Below, piece by piece: positions 1-12,093 of a stretch of DNA of 64,000 nt. How positions within the stretch are numbered: position 1 is the stretch's first letter; every line of letters begins with the position of its first letter. The DNA comes from Mycoplasma_N cavipharyngis (GTDB lineage: Bacteria; Bacillota_I; Bacilli_A; Mycoplasmatales; Mycoplasmoidaceae). The stretch spans positions 744,001 through 808,000 of the forward strand of contig NZ_CP155569.1 of NCBI RefSeq assembly GCF_042984175.1. Direction: 5' to 3'. A model generated the notes under the pieces. It searched no databases. It saw nothing but the letters and a program-made list of their open reading frames with translations, and was not told where the DNA came from. Both the position numbers and the translations under genes were made by a program.

Positions 1-2730
1 AAAAGTTCTATTGAAAAAAGATTTAAATGAAATAAAAATAAAGTTTATATTGATTTTTTAAAAAATTATAAAATGGAAATTCTAAATGTTTCTGATTTAG
101 ATCAATTATTTAAAATATTTCCTAATTTAGTTTCAGAAAGATATTATTCAAATCAAACAGAAAATCAATCATCTAAACTAAAAAATAGTCAAAATAAAAA
201 TCAATCAACAAAAAAGAAAAAAGAGAGAAAATCAAAAGAAATAATTCTTGTTTTAAAATCTCAAGATGAAGCTAATCAAATTATTAATCATCTTAAAAAT
301 CACAAAGATATTTTAAATCATAAATCCAAAAATACGATTCAAGGAAAATTTCAATATAAAAAAATTCATATTATTTTTTATTCTGATTTGAAAATGATAA
401 TCCAAAATGTTAAGAAAAATCAAGCTGATTTAAATGGTTTATTCAAAACATTTCCTACTTGATTTTTTGAAAAATATTATTTTAATTCAAAAGAAAATAA
501 AATATTAGAAATTGAAAATGCTCTAATTAAAAATGATCTGAAAGAAAATGAATTAACAAATACAAAAAATGAAGAAAATGATCAAGTCAAAAATCAGATA
601 GAAAAACCATCAGTTGAAATAAAAAATGAAGAAGTTAAAAAAATAAAAGATTTGAACATTTTTCAAAAAAATTTTATTAATTCAAAAACAATAAAAATTG
701 TTCTAAAATCTCAAGAAGACATTAATGAAATCATTTTTTATCTTAAAAATCAAAAAAATAATGCTATATTAAATCCTAAATTAAAATCAAATTCAGATAT
801 TAGAGAACAATTTAAATTTAAATCATTTTGTATTAAATTTTTTAAGAAAAATAATAACATCTTAATTGAAAATATTTCTTTAAATGAAACCAATTTAAAA
901 AAATTATCTGAAATATTTCCTAATTGGTTTTTTGAAAAATATTATTTTGATCCAAAAGAAAATAAAAAATTAGAAATTAAAAATCATCTAATTAATAGTG
1001 TTCTAAAAGAAAATGAACTAACAAATACAAAAAATCAATCAGTCAAACTAAAAAGTGATCGAAATAGTGGAAATAAAAATCTACAACCAAAAAGAAAAAG
1101 AAAAACAAAAAAGAAAAAAGAAAACAAAAATGACAATAATGCCAAACCAATAAAACTAGTTTTTAATTCTCAAGATGAAGTTAATCAAATTGTTAATCAT
1201 CTTAAAAATCAAAAAGATGTTTTAAATCATGAACCTCAAAACATTATCCAAGGACAATTTCAATATAATAAAATTCAAATTATTTTTTATTCTAATTTGA
1301 GAATGGTAATTCAAAATATTGATCCAGATCAACTCGATTTAAATCGATTATTTAAAAAATTTCCTAATTTAGTTTTAGAAAAATATTATTTAACTCAAAA
1401 AGAAAATCAATTATTTGAAACAAAAAATGATCAAGTCAAAAATCAATCAATAAAAAAGAGAAAAGAGAAAGAATTAAAAGAAATAATAATAATTTTAAAA
1501 TCTCAAGATGAAGTTAATCAAGTAATTAATCATCTTAAAAATCAAAAAGATTTTTTATATAAAGAACCTAATAAATCTAACAAACCTAAAAATAATATTC
1601 AAGGACAATTTCAATACAATAAAATTCAAATAATTTTTTATTCTGATTTAAAAATGATGATTGAAAATATTGAAAAGAACCAATCTGATTTAAATCAATT
1701 ATTAAAAATATTTCCTAATTGATTTTTTGAAAAATATTATTTTGATCAAGAAGAAAATAAAATATTAGAACTTAAAAACAACCAAAAAGAAAATCAAATA
1801 ACAAATACAGAAATTGATCAAGTTAAAAACCAATTGATATTAACAGAAAAAAATTATGAGGAAAATCAATTGCCAAAAATTAAAACTGAATTAATAAAAA
1901 ATGATCAAAACGAATATCAATTAATAGAAATTGAATATGGACAAAAAACAGTAGATTGTTTTTATTTGGGTGGGGATGAATCTGGAAAAAGTGAATGATC
2001 AACTAATTTAACTGTTGCTGTTTGTTGTTGTGATCAAACTACTTTAAATCAATTAGAAAAATCTAAATTAATTACTGATTCTAAAAAAATTGCTAAATGA
2101 AATTTTCAAGAAAGTCATGACCATTTAGAAACAATTTTAGATAAAAAATGATATTTTGTATGATCATTAGAAATGGAAAAATATAATCAATATTATGATT
2201 TGTTTCGCAATCAAGAGATTTTATTAACTTATATGTATTCGATTGCTTGATTAAAATTACGAAATAAAATCATTAGTGAAAATCAAGAATTAGCTATTAT
2301 ATTTGATCAAAGTAAAAAAATTATTGATGCATTTACTACTAGTGAAAATTTTCAAAAATATATTGATCATATCCATCAAATATTTAGATGTAATTCAACT
2401 AAATCAAAATATTATGATCATATTAGTGATTTTTGATTTGAACCACTAAAACCAGCTAATTATTTTGAATTTGTAATAGAAGCTGAAACAAAACATAAAA
2501 TTGTAGCAGCTGCATCAATTTTAGCGAAAATGGAAGTTGAAAAAAAATTAGAAACAACATGAAATCTTTGTTGAAAATTTATTGACAAATCAATTACTAA
2601 AGGATCAGTAATTTTATGAGAAGATTTTAATCAAATAATAAAAATAATTCAGCAACAAAAACCAAATTTATCTCAAAACGATATTATTCAAAAATATTTC
2701 AAAAACCATTTTAAAATTAAGTATTTTTAA
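1..2730 (+). CDS. RNase HIII-like protein with an array of N-terminal modules (5' truncated by window)
   Basis: The frame is open from base 1, so the start lies outside the window. Residue blocks repeat: a partial unit (nt 1-150), then units near 241-489, 691-954, 1150-1398 and 1480-1747. Each has the pattern [I/L]-x-[L/F]-x-SQ(D/E)(E/D)xNxII, a short strand region, a [K/R]M-x-I-[E/Q]-N strand, and ends in FPN-[W/L]-x(2,3)-EKYY. These match the size and order of the TBP-like substrate-binding domain that RNase HIII normally carries once (inference). The catalytic domain starts about nt 1951 with DESGKSE (nt 1975), then SKLITDSKK, IIDAF and VAAASILAK, the RNase HIII signatures. Such enzymes cleave RNA in RNA-DNA hybrids. 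The FGP that normally follows the first motif is replaced by STN. Linkers are rich in Asn, Lys and Glu. The gene is a tandem paralogue of the next one; identity of the catalytic domain is firm, activity is not. Confidence 0.75.
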
Positions 2731-3096
2731 TCAAATGTTTTTTTAATAGTAAATGAGATTATAAACAAAATAATTTTTTAAATTAATATTTATCAATCGT
2801 ATAAATATGTTACAATAGATTTGAAAAATTAAAAATTATAACTTATTAACTAATCTCAAATAATGTTAAAAATATTGCTATTTTTTAATTAATATTTTTT
2901 AACTTTATTAAATTAAATTTTAGTATTTTATTTTTTTTAAAAAATACTAAACAAAATTTTAATATTTATAAGCAATCTTATAATTCAGTTAATTTGAATT
3001 ATGTATTTAATGTTTCATGTCTAATAATTCTAAAATTAAAAATTATTTTTAATTTTATGGTAAAAATCAATTTTAATTTTCCTTTAGAAAGTATTC
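2731..3096. other. Intergenic region with two inverted repeats between the RNase HIII-like paralogues
   Basis: No coding frame is seen. A TACAAT at 2811-2816 could be a -10 element for the downstream gene, without a clear -35. Two inverted repeats are visible: TTTAGTATTTT/AAAATACTAAA at 2918-2928 and 2941-2951, and TTATAAG-caat-CTTATAA at 2966-2983. The first could form a long hairpin in the leader of the second paralogue. Their function is unknown. Confidence 0.4.
2918..2951. repeat. Inverted repeat (possible leader hairpin)
   Basis: Eleven-base perfect arms TTTAGTATTTT and AAAATACTAAA are separated by 12 bases of A/T. It lies about 145 bases before the start of the second RNase HIII-like gene. 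It lacks the U-tract directly after the stem expected of a classical terminator, so a leader structure is as likely. Confidence 0.4.
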
Positions 3097-5388
3097 ATGA
3101 ATAATTCAACAAAAAATGAAGAATCCAAAAAAATAAAAAATTTTAATATTTTTGAAAAAAATTTTATTAATTCAAAAACAATCAGAATGACTTTAGAATC
3201 TCAAGAAGATATTAATAAAATCATTTCTTATCTTAAAAATCAAAAAGATAATGGTGTATTAAATTCTCAATTAAAACCAAATTCAGGCATTAGAGAACAA
3301 TTTAAATTTAAATCATTTTGTATTAAATTTTTTAAACAAAATAATAACTTATTAATTGAAAATATTACTTTAAATGAAGCTGATTTAAAAAAAATATCTG
3401 AAATATTTCCTAATTGGTTTTTTGAAAAATATTGTTTTCAATCAAAAGAAAATGTAATAGTAGAAACTAAAAACGATCAAAAAGAAAATGAATTAGCAGA
3501 TATAAAAACTGAAGAAATTCAAAAATCAGATAATTGAAAATTAACAATGATTTTCAATTCTCAAGATGAAGTTAATCAAATTATTTCTCATTTAAAAAAT
3601 AATAAAGAAATTTCATATTCTGGATCAGTACCAAAAATTTTTAAATGAAATAAAAATAAGATTTGTATTAATTTTTGTAACAATCATAAAATGGTAATTG
3701 AAAATATTAATCAAAATCAATTTAATTTAGATCAATTATTCAAAATATTTCCTAATTGAGTATTAGAAAGATATTATTCAAATCAAATAGAAAAACCATC
3801 TACTGAAATAAAAAATGAAGAAGTTAGAAAATTTAATAATATAAAACATATAAAAATTATTTTTAAATCTCAAGATGAAGTTAATCAAATCATTTCTCAT
3901 TTAAAAAATAATAAAGAGATTTCAGATCTTGGACCACTACCAAAAAGTTTTATTCAAAAAAGATTTAAATGAAATAAAAATAATGTTTATATTAATTTTT
4001 GTAACAATTATAAAATGCTGATTGAAAATATTAATCAAAATCAATTTAATTTAGATCAATTATTTAAAATATTTCCTAATTGAGTTGCAGAAAGATATTA
4101 TTCAAATCAAACAGCACAACCATCTACTGAAATAAAGGGTGTTAAAATAAAAACTGAGGAAACTCAAAAATCAAATAATTGAAAATTAACAATGATTTTT
4201 AGTTCTCAAGATGAAATTAATCAAATTATTTATCATTTAAAAAATGATTGTTATACAAACAGTAATTATGAAATCTTAAGTTATAAACCAATACCAGAAA
4301 ATAATATTCAAGAACAATTTGAATTAATTGATTCTAATAAATCTAAAATTCAAATTAATTTTTATGAAAACAATAATAAAATGATAATTGAAAATGTCAA
4401 TCAAAATCAATCTGATCTAAATCAATTATTCAAAAAATTTCCTAATTGAGTTTCAGATAAATATTACCATTTTAGTTTAAATCAAACAAAAAAACCATCA
4501 GTTGAAATAAAAAATAATAAGGTTGAAAATTCATTACCAAAAATTAAAAATGAATTAATAAAAAAGAATCAAAACGAAAATCAATTAGTAGAAATTAAAG
4601 ACGAGCAAGAAAAATTAAATCATTTCTATATAGGTTGTGATGAATCAGGGAAGGGAGAATGATCAACTAATTTAACTATTGCTGTTTGTTGTTGTGATAA
4701 AAGTACTTTAAATGAATTAAAAAAATCTAAATTAATTACTGATTCTAAAAAAATTGCTAAAGAAAATTTTCAAGAAACTTATCTAAAACTAACAACAATT
4801 TTAGATAAAAAATCATATGTCGTTGCACCATTAAGCATGGAAAAATATAATCAATATTATGATTTATTTCGCAATCAAGACATTTTATTAACTTATTTGT
4901 ATTCGATTGCTATATTAAAATTACGAAATAAAATTGTTGGTCAAAATCAAGAATTAGGAATTAAATTTGATCAAAGTGAAAAAATTATTGATGCATTTAC
5001 CACTAGGGCAAATTTCCAAGAATACATTAATCAAATTCATCAAATATTTAGATACGATCCAATTAAATTAAAACATTATGATGATATTAGTGATTATTGA
5101 TTTGAACCATTAAAACCAGCAAGTTATTTTAAATTTGTTGAAAAAGCTGAAACACAACATAAATCAGTAGCAGCTGCATCAATTTTAGCAAAATGAGAAG
5201 TTGAACAAAAATGAATTGAAACTTGAAATCCAATTGAAACTTTATTACCAAAACCAAGTATTAAAGGTTCAACAATTTCACGAAAAGATTTTAATAATAT
5301 TATCAAAATATTTCAACAACAAAAACCTAATTTATCTCGAAGTGATATTATTCAAAAACATTTTAAAAGTCATTTTAAAATTAAATAA
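3097..5388 (+). CDS. RNase HIII-like protein with four N-terminal modules
   Basis: This is a 763-residue protein; usual RNase HIII is about 300. Four related modules lie at nt 3181-3444, 3541-3786, 3853-4110 and 4183-4473, each ending in FPNW-x(3)-[K/R]Y[C/Y], joined by Lys/Asn/Glu-rich linkers. The C-terminal 250 residues are RNase HIII-like: DESGKGE with Asp515/Glu516, SKLITDSKK, IIDAF with Asp632, and VAAASILAK near residue 692. In the family these acidic residues bind the metal ions that cleave RNA in RNA-DNA hybrids. DESGKGE is followed by WSTN instead of the usual (D)FFGP. The start is the ATG preceded by AGAAAG. The gene lies directly behind a paralogue in the same orientation, a tandem duplication, and converges with the minus-strand hydrolase 31 bases on. 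Whether the extra modules bind nucleic acid is inference. Confidence 0.78.
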
Positions 5389-5419
5389 TTTTATTTTTTT
5401 ACAATTAAACTAACAATCA

Positions 5420-6238
5420 TTATTGATCAAGAAAATTAGTTAATGCAACTAAATAAGCATCAAAATCAATTGATCATGGAATATGACCATTATCTTTTAA
5501 ACAAACTTTTTGTGCTTGTGGTAATAAACTTTGATAATATGGTCAGATTGCTGCTGTATTAATAACTTTATCAAATTCACCATAAATTAATAAAAACGGG
5601 CATTTAATTTTTTTAATTCCCATTTCAATAATTTCAACATTTTCAGTCAACATTAAACTTGGTCCTAAAGTTTTAAAACCAATTGCATATAGTGAATCGC
5701 CATTAATTAATTCAATTCATTTTTTAGTTTCTTTAACAGTTTTTGGATTTGATAAACCACGATGAAAATCATATTCAAAATTTTTTGATGCTATTACAAA
5801 ATCATCAAATGATTTAGGAAAGAAAACTGGATATAATTGTGGGCCAATTGCTTGAATCGTTTTATTAACTGGACCAATCATAACTACTTTTGCAATTAAA
5901 TCTAAATTAATTTGATTGCAAACTAAAGCACTAACTGCTCCACCCATAGAATGACCAATTAAAATAATTTTTGTTAATTTTTTTAACTTAATAAATTCAA
6001 CAACAATTCTAGCATAAACATGAATACTAAAATCAGCAATACTTTTAGCTACATTTAAACCATGACCAGGAAAGTCTAAAGAATAATAATCATAATCTAA
6101 TAATTTAGCTTGAACTGGCAAATGAATTTGCATATCACTAGAAAAACCATGCAAAAAAATAATTGTTCCTTTAGGTTTTAATGCATGATATTCAAAATAA
6201 TGAATCAAATGATCAAAAATCTGAATTTTTTTTATCAT
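5420..6238 (-). CDS. Alpha/beta-fold hydrolase (serine esterase/lipase-like)
   Basis: A 272-residue protein with the alpha/beta hydrolase layout: strand and oxyanion region IIFLHGFSSD near residue 30, LDFPGHG near 54, nucleophile elbow GHSMGG near residue 95, GEFDKVI near the usual Asp position, and the C-terminal His in NGHIPW. The complete Ser-Asp-His triad suggests an active esterase, acylglycerol lipase or related hydrolase; the substrate cannot be told. Mycoplasmas usually encode several such proteins. It is transcribed divergently from argS across a 203-base gap and convergently with the RNase HIII-like gene. No signal peptide is seen, so it is probably cytoplasmic. Confidence 0.8.
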
Positions 6239-6344
6239 TAACTTAATTTTTCTTGATTTAAAATTAATTGTTCTAACAAAATTTAAAAAAAATAATTAAT
6301 TTAATTCTAACAATAAATTAAGAAAGTAATTATTTACATTTAAT

Positions 6345-6350
6345 TATAAT
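6345..6350 (+). promoter_or_regulatory. Candidate -10 element upstream of argS
   Basis: A perfect TATAAT sits 92 bases before the argS start in the divergent gap between the hydrolase and argS. No good -35 box is seen at normal spacing, which is common in mycoplasmas. In such AT-rich DNA a chance match is possible. Confidence 0.3.
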
Positions 6351-6441
6351 GTCAAATTAAAAATTTATTTTAGGCAATAAAAATTAGATTAATTTTTTAA
6401 TTATTTAATAACTAAAATCACAAAGAAAGAGAAAATAAGTT

Positions 6442-8112
6442 TTGATTCAAACTATTAAACAAATGATTAATGAGGCAATTAATAAAAATCATTATCAATT
6501 AAATCAAGTAATTAAACTAGAAAAAAATAAAAAAATTGCCTTTGGTGATTTTAGTACTAATGTTGCTATGATTATTGCACAATCAACAAAAGAAGATGTT
6601 GAACAAATTGCTGCAACATTAATTAAAGATTTAAGTAAACATCAAATTTTTAGTAAAATAACATTTGCTCAACCAGGTTTTATTAATTTCACATTAAATT
6701 TAGATCATTTAGTTCATTTTGCTAAAACAGTTCAAATTCAAAAAGATCATTTTGGTTTTCAACCAAAAAAAGCATTAGCATATTTAGTTGAACTAATTTC
6801 TGCTAATCCAACTGGTTTATTACATGTTGGTCATGCGCGTAATGGTATTTATAGTGATGTTTTAGTTCGTTTATTAAGAGTTAATGGACATGTTGTATTA
6901 ACTGAATATTTAATTAATGATAGTGGTAATCAAATTAAAAATTTGATTAAATCAGTTTATTATCGTTATTTACAATTATTAAATCAAAAAGTATCATTAG
7001 ATGAAAATAGTTATCATGGTGCTGAAATTATTGAATGTGCTCAAGCGTTTTATCAACAATATCAAAATCAGTATTTAAATCAACAACCTGAATTACTAGA
7101 AGATTTTGCAATTAATTTTTTTATGGATCAAATTAAGCGTGATTTAGCACAATGTAACATTGCCATTGAAACTTATTTTTCTGAAAAAAAGATGGATCAA
7201 AATCATGAAATTAAAGCTGTTTTTCAACAATTTCAAAATGATATTTATCAAAAAGATCAAGCAACATGATTTGCTAGTTCTAAATATTTGGGAATTAGTA
7301 AAGATGAAGTTTTAATTAAATCTGATCAAACAATTACTTATTATGCTAAAGATTTAGCATATCATTTAAACAAATTAAACCGAATTAAAAAAATTAGTCC
7401 AAAATATCAACTCATTAATGTTTGAGGTGCTGATCATCATGGTCATGTTTTAAGAATACGAGCATTTTTAAAAGCGATTAATGAAGATCAAAATGTAATT
7501 TTTTTAATTACTCAATTAGTACGCTTAATTAAAGATAATCAAGAAGTGAAAATGTCCAAACGTTCTGGTAAATCATTATTATTAAAAGACATTTTCAGTC
7601 TTCTAGGACAAGCAGAATTACGTTGGTTTTTAGTAAGTCAATCAATTAATTCTCACATTGATATTAATTTAAACATTGTTGGTCAAAAATCAAGTAATAA
7701 TCCAGTATATTATGTGCTTTATGCTTATGCACGAATTTGACAAATTATTCATAAAGTGCCAAATTATCAGTTTGAACCAGAAAAGTTTAATTTACTAACA
7801 ACGACAATTGAACGTGAAATGATTAATCAATTATATTGTTATGAAACAACAATCATTCAAGCAGGACAAACTTTTGAACCATATCATATTTGTAATTACT
7901 TATATGATTTAGCAAAATTATTACATAGTTTTTATAATCAAAATCCGATTTTAAATTTAAATGATCTACAATTAAAAAAACAACGATTAGATTTAATTTA
8001 TCTTGTCCAACAAATTATTCATAATGGATTAAATATTTTAGGAATCCAACATTATGATCGAATGGATTTTTTAGAAAAACAATTTGATCAAGAAAATAAA
8101 AAATTAGTTTAA
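6442..8112 (+). CDS. argS: Arginyl-tRNA synthetase
   Basis: This 556-residue class I aminoacyl-tRNA synthetase charges tRNA-Arg with arginine in the cytoplasm. Visible landmarks are the N-terminal domain, the HIGH-type motif in ANPTGLLHVGHARNG (HVGH at residue 128), ADHHGHV near residue 333, the KMSKRSGK loop near residue 370, and a C-terminal DALR-type anticodon-binding domain with YVLYAYARI at its start. Length fits the family. The start used is TTG, with AAGAAAGAG about 10 bases upstream; no better ATG lies nearby, since the next ATG (MINEAI) would trim part of the N-terminal domain. No frameshift is seen; in-frame TGAs are Trp. Confidence 0.96.
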
Positions 8113-8213
8113 TAAACTAAAAGATTTATAATTAATAAATTAGTGTTTTTATCAAAGAACAATAAAAAAATTTATAAGGATGTGACTATTTTGGGAACGA
8201 TTTAATTAATGGC

Positions 8214-10130
8214 TTGAAGCTAAGAAATGTTTACACATTCTTTATTGATAACATCAATCAATTTTATTTTGATTACACACAAAAATTAAAAAATCGCAAT
8301 ATTAGTTTTTTTCATCATAAAACTACTGTTGAATTAGATAGTGAGCAAATTTATTTTAACTTGAACGTTAAAATTTTGCACGCAATTAAAACCTTACTTA
8401 ATAATTCTTTACTAAGAATTAGTCGTAAAATCGCAGAACAAAATACATCAATTTTTCTTTTTGAAAATAATTGGTGTATTTTTGAGTATGAAAAAATTAA
8501 TGATTTTAAAATTATTGGTCATAAAAACTTTAACCGCCAATATAATTTTGAAATCAAAATTAATCCTACTAGTTATGTTTATCATTATGCTCAAAAAATT
8601 CAATTATCATTTTATTTAGATGAAAAAAATCAAATGGTTTCTGGTGGTTTTTCTGTTAACTGGGGTGAAGTTAGTCAAATTGAACAAAGTTTTAATCAAA
8701 TTACTAATCAAATTTTTTTAAATGATGTTTGCAATACTTTTATTAGCAAAGAAATTGTTAATATTTCAATTAATAAAATCATTGAATTAATTGAAGAAAA
8801 AGATACACCTAAAAAATCTGGTAAATATCCTTCATTATTTGCTAAATGATTAAAATTGTTAGAACAACGTTATCCACTCCAATTTGATCAAATGATCAAA
8901 ACTAAACAAGCACATAAGTGATATTTTTCATTACTAATTATTTTGTCAGCTAATTTAATGATGTATGAAGATTTGCGCAAATTTTTTCAAAACAAACGAC
9001 CGATTGCTATTATTAATAAAATTACTAAACATAAATTTCAACCATTAATTATTAAAAACGAAAATAATAAAATTAATCCTAAAAAAGATTGAATTGCTGT
9101 TGTTAAAATTATAAGGCAATTTTATTCAAGTACTTTTAATGTTAAAGATGTGAAAAACTTAGAAGATATTGAAAGTATTGTTGAAACTGCATGAACTAAA
9201 AGTGAAGATAAATCTTTTTTACTTCCAGTTCCATCATATGAAATTACTCGTAAATCAACCCAAAGTTTTATTGATGAAGAACAACATATTTTTTTAAATA
9301 ATAATAATTTCAAAATTTTTTTTCTATTAACTATGGCACCAAGTTTGTTTGGTTTAAATGAAGATAGTGATCGTAATATTAGTTATGAAAAATTTATTGA
9401 AAAAATCAACCATTTAAATGATGATATTTTATTTGAAGAAACTTTAGCAGATTATGTAGAACAAAACATTTGTGAATGAAATTATGATTATGCTGGTTTT
9501 GTTAATAAAAATTTAGTGACATTAATTATTAAAAATGAAAATCCTACCATATTCACCCAATCAGGTTTAGATGTTGTTGATGTTAACTTAACGATTTTTA
9601 ATAATTATTTTTGAGCAATGATTTACACTCAAGCACGATTTTGAAAATTAACAGTTTTTGAAGAGCAATACAATCAAATTTATAATCAAGATCCTAGTAA
9701 ATTAAGAACGATTTTATATGAACTCAATAAGCTTAAATTTGACTGAAATGATGATTTTTATAATATGAAAGAAATTAGAAAATTAGTTAAACGTTATGTT
9801 GCTAATAATAATTTTGAAAAATATTTAAATTTATTAATTAATCGTGTTAATCGTAAGGATCATAGTTATGGCAAAAGTAAAGAACGCAATACTTCTCATT
9901 TTGCTTTAATTACTGCAGCAATTTTTGGTTTATTAGATTTTTTTACCACAATTTATTCAATTTTACCAGTCAGTCAGGCAAAAGCGAACGAATTATCAGT
10001 TGATGGTTTAATTTTTATTATTATCGGCTCGATCTTATCATTAGTTTTAATTATCACCTTCTTTATAATTTGATACAAATTTTATTGAAGAAAAAAAATT
10101 TTAATTTGAAAGAATAAAAAAAATGGATAA
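8214..10130 (+). CDS. Unknown protein with C-terminal membrane anchor, paralogue 1
   Basis: A 638-residue protein of no family I recognise. It is mostly soluble and has two hydrophobic segments near the C-terminus (about residues 562-583 and 597-622) followed by a basic tail, so it is probably anchored with a large cytoplasmic N-terminal part. It shares blocks with the next gene: IQLSFYLDE then SGGFS (about residues 128-148), LLTMAPSLFGLNEDS (about 372), and WNDDFYNM (about 508). Its stop overlaps the start of paralogue 2 by 8 bases, so the two are co-transcribed. The best in-frame start is TTG at 8214, but residues aligned to the start of paralogue 2 are encoded upstream without an in-frame start; one extra T at 8183 would explain this. 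The two-helix C-terminus loosely recalls CorA-type proteins, but no GMN motif is present. Confidence 0.7.
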
Positions 10131-12090
10131 TTTTGAAAACACTACAATTAAACGATTAAAACTAAAAGAAATTTTTCCTTTTTATATTTCTGATATTAAT
10201 GATAAATTTTTCATTAGTTTAAACAATCATCCTAATAAAACTTTTACCCAAAAAGTTTTACCAGTTTTAATGAAAAATTTAAAAGAAGAAGATATTGAAG
10301 AATTAAATTCATTAGATAATTTAACTAAAGCTGAAAAAATTAAATTAATGTTAAATTTAACTTTAAAAAAAATTATTGCTAAAACTAATGGTTCTAAATT
10401 TAAGTTTTTCAAAGCCCAATCAAATTTAAATAATAATCCAATTTATATTGATTATATGCACAATTATAATCAAGAAGGCAGTAATCAAGACGAATTTAGT
10501 CAAATTGAACGACGTTACAATTTTTTTATTGATATTGATAATCAATCTTATTTACATAAATACATTCAACAAATTCAATTATCATTTTATTTAGATGAAG
10601 ATAATGAAATTTTATCTGGTGGGTTTTCACTAAACTATGAAACGCATGAAAACATTAGTTTTGCTGATTCAGTTCAAAAAATTTATTTAAGAACATTGAT
10701 TCGCAATTTTATTCTCAAACAATTATATCCAATGTCATTAGATAATATTTTTGAATTAATTAAAAATTATTGTCCTGAAAAAACTAAAATTAATAAAAAA
10801 TCAAAAACTAATCGATTGCAATTTGTCAACATTACTGTTAATGATATTAAAAATTGTTGAATTGATTTAATTGATAAAAAATACTTAAATTATATTAATG
10901 TTGATGAAACAGTAAAAAAACATTTTCATGATGATTTATTTTTTGCAATTATGACAACAACATTTGTTATTTTGTCATTATATGAAGAATTAAGAATTTA
11001 TTTTACTAGTGAAAGTCCTGAAATTATTTTAGGCTTATTAAACAAACCAGAAATTTTTGAAGAACAATCTGATCCTAATCCTGAATCTGATTTTTTATCT
11101 TTATCAAAATTTTTAGTACAAAATTATTTCAGTCAAAAAAGTAAGATTGACATTCAAAAAGTTAAAACAACTGAAGAATTAATTGAAATTGCTGCTTGAG
11201 CAAATGCTAAAAAAGGTTATGAATCTTTTGGTTTTCCTTTACCAGTTTATGAATTTTTGGATGATCAAAATAAAATCTTAATTTCTGCTGATAGTTTTTT
11301 TAAAGAAAATGACAAAATGAAATTGTTCTATTTAATGACAATATCACCTGAATTATTTGGAATGGATGAAGATTCTGGTCATTTTATTGAATATGGTCAA
11401 CTATTAAATGTGCTTGCAACTAATAAATTCACTTCTAAAAACATGCCATTATTTTATGAAAAAGTCCAAAAAACTAATTGTGAACTAAATTATAATTTTG
11501 CAACATATCTTAATGAAAAAACGATGTTGATTTTAAAAAACGAAAAAGTTCATGTTTATCATGATTATTTTTGAGCTCAAATTTATGCCCAATCAATTAA
11601 CTGAATTCGTAAGGACATTGAATTTGATTTTGATAATGATCTAAATCCTAAAAAAAATAGTTTGTTATATCAAGAAAAAATTAATACTTTAGAAAACTTA
11701 ATTTTTGACTGACAAGATGAATTTTATGGCATTAGTCAAATTAAGCATATTGTTTATAAAATTGATGAAATTAATAATTTAAAAACTTCGATTCAATTAT
11801 TAATTGAAAGAATTAATGAAAAAGATCATATTTATAAAAAAGATATTGAACGAAGCATTTTAATTTTTGCTTTCACTATAGCAGCATTAATTGGTTTTAA
11901 TAATTTTTTTGGCATGATTTATACTATATTATCTGTTGGTCAAGATGTTAATTTACCAACTGCTAATATTATCACAATTGCTTTTTCAGCAATTTTAGCT
12001 TGTATTTTAGTTGGTCTATTAAGTTGATACTTAATTCGTTTTTTTCGCAACAAAAAATATGTCAAAAACAAAAAAGGATCAATTGTTTAA
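10123..12090 (+). CDS. Unknown protein with C-terminal membrane anchor, paralogue 2
   Basis: A 655-residue paralogue of the preceding gene. The ATG overlaps the upstream stop and follows TTGAAAGAAT, a plausible ribosome site. Shared landmarks: MDNFEN-x-TIKRLKLKE at the N-terminus, IQLSFYLDEDNE followed by SGGFS (about residues 150-170), YLMTISPELFGMDEDS (about 405), WQDEFYGI (about 530), and two hydrophobic C-terminal segments (about residues 586-606 and 618-640) before a Lys-rich tail. The function is unknown. The duplicated, overlapping pair suggests the two products work together, perhaps as a membrane-bound hetero-oligomer (inference). Confidence 0.75.
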
Positions 12091-12093
12091 TTT

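Noticed and set aside
1..2730. The RNase HIII paralogue without a start as a pseudogene.
   Set aside because: The frame is open from base 1 to a proper stop; the missing start is only the window edge.
5124..5306. A 60-codon reading frame on the minus strand within RNase HIII paralogue 2.
   Set aside because: It lies wholly inside the conserved catalytic domain on the other strand and has no ribosome site or family resemblance.
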